Positions 1 through 4,791 of a stretch of DNA of 5,650 bases are shown here, in pieces (within the stretch, counting starts at the first letter, position 1; each line of letters opens with the position of its first letter). The translations under genes were made by a program, and so were the position numbers. Source of the DNA: Oscillospiraceae bacterium. GTDB taxonomy: Bacteria > Bacillota > Clostridia > Oscillospirales > Ruminococcaceae. The stretch is from the NCBI GenBank assembly GCA_017440425.1, contig JAFSHJ010000316.1, positions 1 to 5,650 of the forward strand, read 5' to 3'. The notes under the pieces are model-generated. The model did not search any database. It was not told the DNA's origin and saw only the letters and a program-made list of their open reading frames with translations.

Positions 1-1
1 A

Positions 2-1027
2 ATGGTACAGCTCACTGCCGACGTCAACGAATATAAGAGCAACCCCGACAGAAAAGCAAAGGGTACCGTTATCGAAGCCAAGCTTGATAAAAACAGAGGA
101 CCCGTTGCAACCGTTCTCGTTCAGAACGGTACACTCCACCTCGGTGACGTTGTGATAGCAGGCACAACTGTGGGCAAGATAAGAACAATGACCAACGACC
201 GCGGCGAGCGTGTTGAGAGCGCAGGTCCCTCCGTGCCGGTTGAGATCACAGGTCTTGACGAAGTTCCCGATGCAGGTGATATCTTCAACGGTGTTGAGGA
301 TGAGCGTCTTGCAAGAGAACTTGCAGATCAGCGTAAATACGAAGCTAAGGAAGAGAAGTTCAAGTCCTATCAGAAGGTAACTCTCGATAACCTCTTCTCC
401 CAGATCGAAGAGGGCGATATGAAAGAGCTGCCCCTCATCGTTAAGGCAGACGTTCAGGGCTCTGTTGAAGCAGTTAAACAGTCCCTTGAAAAGCTCTCCA
501 ACGACGAGGTCAGGGTTAAAGTTATCCACGGCGCTGTCGGTGCCATCAGAAAATCCGACGTTATGCTTGCTGATGCATCCAACGCCATCATCGTTGGCTT
601 CAACGTCCGTCCCGACCCCGTTGCACGTGACGATGCAGAAACTCAGGGCGTAGATATCCGTCTCTACCGCGTCATCTACGATGCCATCGAAGAGATCAAA
701 TCCGCTATGAAGGGTATGCTTGCACCCAAATACCGCGATGTTGAGCTTGGCCGTGCAGAGGTCCGTATGGTCTACCGCATCTCCAACGTGGGCATTGTTG
801 CAGGCTGCTACGTTCTGGAAGGCAAGATCACAAGAAACGCAAATATCCGTGTTGTTCGTGACGGCATCATCATTGCGGACGACAAGCTGGATAGCCTCAA
901 GCGCTTTAAGGATGACGTAAAAGAAGTTGCATCCGGTTATGAGTGCGGTATGGCTCTTGTAAAATACAGCGATATCCGCGAGGGCGACGTATTTGAAGCA
1001 TACGAAGTAGAGGAATACAGAGAATAA
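2..1027 (+). CDS. infB: Translation initiation factor IF2, C-terminal part (5' end outside window)
   Basis: IF2 is the GTPase that brings initiator fMet-tRNA to the 30S subunit and promotes 50S joining. Only the last 341 residues are present. The methionine at the window edge is internal: its surroundings (MVQLTADVNEYKSNP) align with the end of the G domain, so the N-terminal region and the GTPase motifs lie upstream. Visible in order are the domain II beta-barrel (about 20-95, with LVQNGTLHLGD), a charged helix (about 100-125), domain III (about 143-205, with IVKADVQGSVEAV and FNVRPD), and the C-terminal fMet-tRNA-binding domain (about 248-335, with AGCYVLEGKITRN and RFKDDVKEVASGYECGM). The frame is intact to a TAA stop. 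rbfA follows after 15 nt, so the two are probably co-transcribed. I see no unusual residue. The family call is near certain. Confidence 0.98.
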   Translation: MVQLTADVNEYKSNPDRKAKGTVIEAKLDKNRGPVATVLVQNGTLHLGDVVIAGTTVGKIRTMTNDRGERVESAGPSVPVEITGLDEVPDAGDIFNGVEDERLARELADQRKYEAKEEKFKSYQKVTLDNLFSQIEEGDMKELPLIVKADVQGSVEAVKQSLEKLSNDEVRVKVIHGAVGAIRKSDVMLADASNAIIVGFNVRPDPVARDDAETQGVDIRLYRVIYDAIEEIKSAMKGMLAPKYRDVELGRAEVRMVYRISNVGIVAGCYVLEGKITRNANIRVVRDGIIIADDKLDSLKRFKDDVKEVASGYECGMALVKYSDIREGDVFEAYEVEEYRE

Positions 1028-1042
1028 TTTCGGAGGTAACGG

Positions 1043-1402
1043 ATGCCTAAATTTATGATAAACAGAGAGAGCGAAGATATCAAACGCGAGATCACCGATA
1101 TAATGCGTTCTCTCAAAGATCCGAGGATCACCGGACTTTTGACAGTTATCCGTGTGGATATATCCGGAGACGGCTCCTATTGCAAGGTGTATGTCAGTTC
1201 TTTGGATGGCTTTGATGCCGCAAAGAACGCTGTGAAGGGCTTGGAGAATGCCAAAGGTTTCATTAAGCGTGAGCTCGGCAGAAGACTTACGTTCAGACGT
1301 ATGCCGGAGCTCAAATTCATTGCAGATAACTCCACAGAGTATAGCTCTGTCATTATGGAAAAGCTGACACAGCTCAACAAAGACGAGGAGAGCGCCGAAT
1401 GA
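1043..1402 (+). CDS. rbfA: 30S ribosome-binding factor A
   Basis: RbfA binds immature 30S subunits near the 5' end of 16S rRNA and helps late maturation. It is also needed for cold adaptation in E. coli. The 119-residue product has the family's usual length and single KH-like fold. It shows the helix-1 region (NRESEDIKREI, 7-17), the DPRITGLLTVIRVDISGDG block (26-44), the strand CKVYVS (47-52), and an A-x-G kink (AKG, 70-72) leading into FIKRELGRRL, followed by MPELKF. The last residues are acidic and probably disordered. The start is fixed by GGAGG at 1032-1036, six nt before the ATG. The TGA stop overlaps the next gene's ATG (ATGA), which suggests translational coupling. In B. subtilis a small ylxP gene lies between infB and rbfA; none fits in the 15-nt gap here. 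Confidence 0.97.
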   Translation: MPKFMINRESEDIKREITDIMRSLKDPRITGLLTVIRVDISGDGSYCKVYVSSLDGFDAAKNAVKGLENAKGFIKRELGRRLTFRRMPELKFIADNSTEYSSVIMEKLTQLNKDEESAE

Positions 1403-2352
1403 TAATTACAGCAGAAAAAGCGGCAAATCTTTTGCTGCAGCAGGATAACATTCTGGTGCTCTGTCACCGTAATCCCGACGGAGATGCCATAGGCAGCGCA
1501 TTTGCCCTTAAAAAGATGCTGCAGAGCCTTGGCAAAAAGGTGAGAATGGAGTGCGAAAGCGGCATTCCCGCAAAATATGACGTGCTTTTCGGCGCCCGTG
1601 AGGATGACGGAGATTTTGCACCCGACTACGTTGTAGCCGTGGACACAGCGGACAGAAAGCTGCTGGGCACGTTGGGTCAGCAGTATCCCACCGTAAATCT
1701 TGCCGTCGACCACCACGAGACCAACAAGGATTACGCAGAATTCACATACGTTGAAGACAAAGCGGCTGCGGCTGCAGAGGTGGTCTTTAAACTGGCTCCT
1801 CTGCTTGGCGCCAAGCTGGATCTCAGGATCGCCACCGCTCTCTATGTGGGACTTTCCACAGATACCGGCTGCTTTGTCTATTCCAACACAACTGCAAACA
1901 CCCACATCATTGCAGGTGAGCTCATCTCCTACGGTGTAAACCTTGGCGAGGTGAACAAGATACTCTTTGAAACCAAGACCAAGAGCCGTGTTGAGATCGA
2001 CAAGATCGCACTCAACTCGCTGGAATTCTTCTTCGGCGGAGAGCTTGCGTTTGTCTTTCTGCCTCTCTCTGCGCTGGAAGCATCCGGCGTCAGCGAAGAC
2101 GACCTTGACGGCGTGAGCGCAATGCCCCGCCAGATAGAAGGCGTCAAAGTGGGCATCACTCTGCGTGAGCGTGCAGACGGAAGCTACAAAGCCTCCGTGC
2201 GTACAACCTGTGTCAATGCGGCGGATATCTGCGCAAAGTGCGGCGGCGGCGGACACAAGCGTGCCGCAGGCTGCGAGTTCAAAACAAGCTTTGAAGAGGC
2301 AAAGGCAGCTCTGCTGGAGGCCGCAAAGCAGGTTATGGACGAGGAAGAATAA
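1399..2352 (+). CDS. nrnA: DHH/DHHA1 phosphoesterase, NrnA-like nanoRNase / pAp phosphatase
   Basis: This is a 317-residue member of the RecJ-related DHH superfamily. Characterised NrnA proteins degrade RNA oligomers of about 2-5 nt to mononucleotides and dephosphorylate pAp, using Mn2+. Metal-ligand motifs are intact: H23 with D27 and D29 (CHRNPDGDAIGS), D82 in VAVDTAD, the DHH signature at 104-106 (AVDHHETN), and D155 in GLSTDTGCF. The C-terminal DHHA1 substrate-binding domain ends in CGGGGHKRAAG (GGGGH at 282-286). Length matches the family, and no signal peptide or membrane segment is seen. The start is supported by GAGGAG at 1385-1390, inside the end of rbfA, and by the ATGA overlap. Its neighbourhood with pnp fits a joint role in RNA turnover: PNPase leaves short oligomers that an oligoribonuclease must clear. 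The exact substrate (nanoRNA, pAp or a cyclic-dinucleotide product such as pApA) cannot be read from sequence. Confidence 0.92.
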   Translation: MIITAEKAANLLLQQDNILVLCHRNPDGDAIGSAFALKKMLQSLGKKVRMECESGIPAKYDVLFGAREDDGDFAPDYVVAVDTADRKLLGTLGQQYPTVNLAVDHHETNKDYAEFTYVEDKAAAAAEVVFKLAPLLGAKLDLRIATALYVGLSTDTGCFVYSNTTANTHIIAGELISYGVNLGEVNKILFETKTKSRVEIDKIALNSLEFFFGGELAFVFLPLSALEASGVSEDDLDGVSAMPRQIEGVKVGITLRERADGSYKASVRTTCVNAADICAKCGGGGHKRAAGCEFKTSFEEAKAALLEAAKQVMDEEE

Positions 2353-2361
2353 CTCCGAAGC

Positions 2362-2367
2362 GGGGAG
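2362..2367 (+). promoter_or_regulatory. truB ribosome binding site (decides the start)
   Basis: GGGGAG lies four nt before the ATG at 2372. The truB frame stays open upstream to about 2165, through the 3' part of nrnA. This site, together with the conserved TruB N-terminus beginning MDINGIILIDKP, places the true start at 2372 rather than at any upstream in-frame codon. Confidence 0.8.
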
Positions 2368-2371
2368 AAAA

Positions 2372-3274
2372 ATGGATATTAACGGTATTATTTTGATAGA
2401 TAAGCCCGCAGATTTTACATCTTTTGATGTTGTTGCAAAGCTGAGAGGCATTGTGCGTACAAAAAAGATAGGTCACGGCGGAACGCTTGATCCGATGGCG
2501 ACCGGCGTTCTGCCGGTTTTTTTCGGCACGGCAACACGCTGCTGTTCCCTGATGCCGGAAAAGAGCAAACGCTACACCGCAAGGTTCAGGCTCGGCATTT
2601 CTACCGATACGCAGGATATTACGGGAAAAATCATCCGTGAAAGTACCGTCAGCGCAACCTTTGAAGATGTGAAAAAATGCGCTGAAGAATTTTTGGGCAA
2701 AACAGAGCAGCTTCCGCCCATGTATTCCGCAGTGAAGGTCAACGGCAGAAAGCTCTATGACCTTGCCCGCAAAAACATTGAGGTGGAGCGGGAAACAAGA
2801 CCCATCGAGGTGTTTTCGCTGGATATAACCCACGTTGAGGGCGACGAATACGAGGCAGACGTGGCGTGCTCACCCGGTACATACATCCGCACCCTCTGCA
2901 GCGATATCGGAGACAAGCTGGGCTGCGGTGCAGCAATAACCTATCTGCGAAGAACGGAATCCTCAGGCTTCGGCATCGAAAACTGCATCACCATCGACCG
3001 TGTTAAGGAGCTGATGGATGCAGGCGAGCTGGAAAACAGCCTGCTTCCCACCGACAGCCTTTTCAAGGTGTATCCCGAGTATCACCTCAACGAAGGCGAC
3101 AGCAAAATGCACCTCAACGGTGTGCATATCTGGTTCTCACGGCTGGAGGGAATGCCCAATACCGACGGATATATAAGGATATACGATGACCAAAACCGTT
3201 TTTTGAGCTTGTCCTATCTTGATAGGGAGCAGCGCCAGCTTGCGCCTGCCGCCTATTTTTTAAAGAGAGAATGA
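2372..3274 (+). CDS. truB: tRNA pseudouridine(55) synthase
   Basis: TruB isomerises U55 in the T-loop of elongator tRNAs and also acts as a tRNA-folding chaperone. The 300-residue product carries GIILIDKPADFTSFDVV (5-21) and the catalytic block GHGGTLDPMATGVLP, with the nucleophilic Asp at residue 40. It also has the KRYTARFRLGISTDTQD block with the active-site Tyr68, PPMYSAVKVNGRKLYDLAR (115-133), and SPGTYIRTL (167-175) with the conserved Tyr171 and Arg173. A degenerate C-terminal region (about 220-300) is consistent with the TruB C-terminal/PUA-like part. The first Gly of GHGG replaces the Thr seen in E. coli; I recall this substitution in other bacterial TruB proteins, so loss of function is not implied. 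The gene starts 19 nt after nrnA, and its TGA overlaps an ATG in the ribF frame. Confidence 0.97.
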   Translation: MDINGIILIDKPADFTSFDVVAKLRGIVRTKKIGHGGTLDPMATGVLPVFFGTATRCCSLMPEKSKRYTARFRLGISTDTQDITGKIIRESTVSATFEDVKKCAEEFLGKTEQLPPMYSAVKVNGRKLYDLARKNIEVERETRPIEVFSLDITHVEGDEYEADVACSPGTYIRTLCSDIGDKLGCGAAITYLRRTESSGFGIENCITIDRVKELMDAGELENSLLPTDSLFKVYPEYHLNEGDSKMHLNGVHIWFSRLEGMPNTDGYIRIYDDQNRFLSLSYLDREQRQLAPAAYFLKRE

Positions 3275-3285
3275 GCGTTTGCAAA

Positions 3286-3291
3286 GAAAGG
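3286..3291 (+). promoter_or_regulatory. Likely ribF ribosome binding site
   Basis: GAAAGG lies nine nt before the ATG at 3301. The competing in-frame ATG at 3271, which overlaps the truB stop, has only a purine run directly abutting it and so no usable spacer. This site therefore favours the 3301 start, but it is a modest Shine-Dalgarno match. Confidence 0.5.
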
Positions 3292-3300
3292 CACAACTTT

Positions 3301-4179
3301 ATGAGTGAAAATAAATATGCCGTTGCAATGGGAGTCTTCGACGGTCTGCACATCGGTCACAGCGCAGTAATAAAGCAGGCTGTGGCAATGCGGGAAGAGG
3401 GACTCATACCGGCGGTGTTCACGTTTTCTATGACAGTCTCTCCCAAAAAAAGCGGAATGATAATCTCGGACGAGACCAAGACCAAGCTGCTTTATGAAAT
3501 GGGAGTGGAAAAGATATATATGCCCGAGTTCAGCTCCTTTGCGGGAATGGACGGCGAGAGCTTTGTGCGCGAAAAGCTTGTGGGCGAAATGAAGGCGGCG
3601 GCTGTCTGCTGCGGCTATGATTTTCGTTTTGGCAAGGGCAGAGCCTGCGGCACCAAAGAGCTTGCGGAGCTGTGCGAAAAATACGGCGTAAAGCTTGCGG
3701 TTTTGCCGGAAGTTACGCTGGATGGGGAAGAGGTAAGCTCCAGCAGAGTGCGCACCGCAATTGCGCAGGGCGAGCTGGAAACGGCGGAAAAGCTGCTGGG
3801 AAGAAGATTTTCCTTTGAGCTGGAAGTGATGCACGGCAGAAAGCTGGCAAGAAGCCTCGGTTTTCCCACCATCAACCAGAAGTGGGCGGGGGAAAGCATC
3901 GTCCCGAAATTCGGTGTCTATGCCGCAAGAGCCTACGTGGACGGCAGGTGCTATCCCGCTGTCACCAACATTGGGGTAAAGCCTACGGTGGCGCAAAACG
4001 GCGAGGACGGTGTGCTGGCAGAAACCTACATTGAGGGATATTCCGGCGACCTTTACGGCGAAAAGGTAAAGGTTGAGCTGATAAAATTTGTGAGACCGGA
4101 GAGAAAATTCGGCTCAATAGAGCAGCTCAAAGAGCAGATAATGCGGGATGCCGCATTATCCCGTGAAATTTCCAAATAA
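3301..4179 (+). CDS. ribF: Bifunctional riboflavin kinase / FAD synthetase
   Basis: RibF phosphorylates riboflavin to FMN and then adenylylates FMN to FAD. From the 3301 start it has 292 residues. The N-terminal FAD synthetase (nucleotidyltransferase) domain shows GVFDGLHIGH (11-20), CGYDFRFGKGRACGT (104-118) and the SSSRVR motif (146-151). The C-terminal riboflavin kinase domain shows LGFPTIN (186-192; the PTxN nucleotide/metal site), VTNIGVKPT (221-229), and ETYIEGYSGDLYG (241-253), whose leading Glu is the expected catalytic base. RPERKFGSIEQLKEQI closes the protein. Both activities therefore look intact. An upstream in-frame ATG at 3271 overlaps the truB stop and would add ten unconserved-looking residues; coupling would favour it, whereas the ribosome binding site and the position of the GxFDGxHxGH motif favour 3301. 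No FMN riboswitch is seen nearby. Confidence 0.95.
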   Translation: MSENKYAVAMGVFDGLHIGHSAVIKQAVAMREEGLIPAVFTFSMTVSPKKSGMIISDETKTKLLYEMGVEKIYMPEFSSFAGMDGESFVREKLVGEMKAAAVCCGYDFRFGKGRACGTKELAELCEKYGVKLAVLPEVTLDGEEVSSSRVRTAIAQGELETAEKLLGRRFSFELEVMHGRKLARSLGFPTINQKWAGESIVPKFGVYAARAYVDGRCYPAVTNIGVKPTVAQNGEDGVLAETYIEGYSGDLYGEKVKVELIKFVRPERKFGSIEQLKEQIMRDAALSREISK

Positions 4180-4186
4180 AAGTGTA

Positions 4187-4212
4187 AATATTTTAAAAAA
4201 TATTCAAAGTAG
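4187..4212 (+). promoter_or_regulatory. A/T-rich UP-element-like tract with AT palindrome
   Basis: The tract includes AATATTTT (4187-4194) and its complement AAAATATT (4197-4204), followed by CAAAGTAG. It lies about 38-63 nt before the predicted rpsO transcription start, where the RNA polymerase alpha C-terminal domain contacts UP elements. The same palindrome could form a weak AU hairpin after the ribF stop, but it lacks the GC stem and T-tract of a terminator. The UP role is inferred from composition and position. Confidence 0.45.
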
Positions 4213-4214
4213 GG

Positions 4215-4243
4215 TTTACATTTGCGCTCATTTGTGGTACAAT
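4215..4243 (+). promoter_or_regulatory. Sigma-A promoter for rpsO
   Basis: The -35 element is TTTACA (4215-4220; consensus TTGACA). A 17-bp spacer is followed by TACAAT (4238-4243; consensus TATAAT). A TGn extended -10 (TGG, 4235-4237) directly precedes the -10. Transcription would start near 4250, giving a leader of about 90 nt. It is the only strong promoter I see in the window, so rpsO, and probably pnp, can be expressed independently of the infB operon, as also known in other bacteria. Confidence 0.85.
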
Positions 4244-4249
4244 AATATG

Positions 4250-4339
4250 GCTTAGTGACCGTAGCTTAGTTGCGCGGACGATCACCATCCGCTTACTCAG
4301 ATACAGGTCTTTGCAAAAATATTTTATGAGGTGAAAGAA
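4250..4339 (+). promoter_or_regulatory. Structured rpsO 5' leader, candidate S15 autoregulatory RNA
   Basis: The leader contains a perfect 5-bp hairpin, GCGGA (4274-4278) with TCCGC (4288-4292), closing the nine-nt loop CGATCACCA. Loop bases TCACC (4282-4286) are complementary to GGTGA (4330-4334), which overlaps the rpsO Shine-Dalgarno sequence, so a loop-to-SD pseudoknot could block ribosome entry. Outside the hairpin, GTAG (4261-4264) can pair with TTAC (4293-4296, one G-U), and GACC (4257-4260) with GGTC (4306-4309), extending the fold. S15 is known to repress its own mRNA through leader structures in E. coli and other bacteria. That this leader binds S15 is inference from position and pairing. 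Confidence 0.5.
4328..4333 (+). promoter_or_regulatory. rpsO ribosome binding site (decides the start)
   Basis: GAGGTG sits six nt before the ATG at 4340. An in-frame GTG at 4331 is part of this site itself, so it is unlikely to be the initiation codon. Starting at 4340 gives MLLKDEK and the usual S15 length. Confidence 0.85.
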
Positions 4340-4606
4340 ATGCTGCTGAAAGACGAAAAAACAGCAATCATCGAGTCCAATAAGACTCATGAAAACGACA
4401 CAGGTTCCCCCGAGGTTCAGATCGCTATTCTCACTAAGAGAATCAATGACCTCACTGAGCATCTTAAGTTCCATAAGAAGGATCACCATTCCCGTCGTGG
4501 TCTTCTTAAGATGGTCGGCCGCCGCAGAAACCTGCTTGCTTACCTTCAGAAGAAGGATATCGAGCGTTATCGTGCGGTAGTTGCTAAGCTCGGACTTCGT
4601 AAGTAA
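4340..4606 (+). CDS. rpsO: 30S ribosomal protein S15
   Basis: S15 binds the three-way junction of helices 20-22 in the central domain of 16S rRNA early in 30S assembly and takes part in an intersubunit bridge. The 88-residue product matches the family's 88-89 residues and is full length. It has THENDTGSPEVQIA (16-29) and the rRNA-binding block HLKFHKKDHHSRRGLLKMVG (41-60), in which His41, Asp48 and Ser51 correspond to known rRNA contacts. Basic helix RRRNLLAYLQKKDIERYR and the terminal LGLRK follow. It has its own promoter and a structured leader, and lies between ribF and pnp as in many bacteria. Only the N-terminal MLLKDEK segment departs from common forms. Confidence 0.98.
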   Translation: MLLKDEKTAIIESNKTHENDTGSPEVQIAILTKRINDLTEHLKFHKKDHHSRRGLLKMVGRRRNLLAYLQKKDIERYRAVVAKLGLRK

Positions 4607-4628
4607 GTCGCAACACTGTCAGAATGCA

Positions 4629-4663
4629 GGGCGGACGGCGGTAACGTCGTCTGCCCGAGTTTT
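4629..4663 (+). terminator. GC-rich hairpin after rpsO, weak intrinsic terminator or attenuator
   Basis: GGGCGGACGGCG (4629-4640) pairs with CGTCGTCTGCCC (4645-4656) over 12 bp, including two G-U pairs, around a GTAA (GNRA-type) tetraloop. After three unpaired bases comes a run of only four T (4660-4663). The stem is strong but the T-tract is short and offset, so termination is probably partial and allows read-through into pnp, for which no separate promoter is visible. It may also protect the rpsO 3' end. Confidence 0.65.
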
Positions 4664-4681
4664 GATGTAAGAAGAAAAAAT

Positions 4682-4766
4682 GTCGTGGAAAACGGTGGCT
4701 TTAGCAGTGAATCGGGTGGCTGAGAAACTCGGACACCGGATTTATTGCTAAAACCCGATTCCCGAC
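4682..4766 (+). promoter_or_regulatory. Long rod-like hairpin in the pnp leader, candidate RNase III processing / PNPase autoregulation site
   Basis: The 85-nt segment folds on itself around a three-A loop (4725-4727). From the base, GTCG-(T)-GG (4682-4688) pairs with CCCGAC (4761-4766), AA with TT (4689-4690/4759-4760), and CGG (4693-4695) with CCG (4755-4757). The main stem pairs TTTAGCAGTGAATC (4700-4713) with the segment at 4739-4752. GGTG pairs with CACC (4715-4718/4734-4737), and CTGAG with CTCGG (4720-4724/4728-4732). I count about 35 pairs, interrupted by small bulges and mismatches. There is no T-tract after it, so it is not a terminator. In E. coli a long hairpin at the same place is cut by RNase III and lets PNPase repress pnp. 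That role here is inferred. Confidence 0.55.
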
Positions 4767-4791
4767 GAAGAAAAAAACGGAGGGATTTCTA

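Noticed and set aside
2165..2371. Upstream extension of truB by 69 codons
   Set aside because: It overlaps the conserved DHHA1 end of nrnA, and TruB homology and the GGGGAG site both begin at 2372.
1177..2451. A 424-codon open frame on the minus strand across rbfA, nrnA and the start of truB
   Set aside because: It lies antisense to three clearly recognisable genes, its product is Cys/His/Leu-rich without a recognisable domain, and it is explained by the codon use of the + strand genes.
3275..3300. Possible FMN riboswitch controlling ribF
   Set aside because: The truB-ribF junction is only 26 nt at most and cannot hold an FMN aptamer.
3253..3996. A 247-codon minus-strand open frame over ribF
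   Set aside because: Antisense shadow of ribF, with no recognisable family and no convincing start signal.
4262..4295. tRNA-like look of the rpsO leader (TAGCTTAGTTG resembles a D-arm, followed by a five-bp stem like an anticodon arm)
   Set aside because: The loop has nine rather than seven bases, and there is no T-arm (GGTTCGAAT-like) or acceptor stem, so it is not a tRNA gene.
4718..4732. GGCTGAGA in the pnp leader, reminiscent of the thiamine (TPP) riboswitch motif
   Set aside because: The second conserved half (ACCTGAT...GGATAATGCC) is missing, and the motif is explained as the tip of the long hairpin. pnp is also not a thiamine gene.
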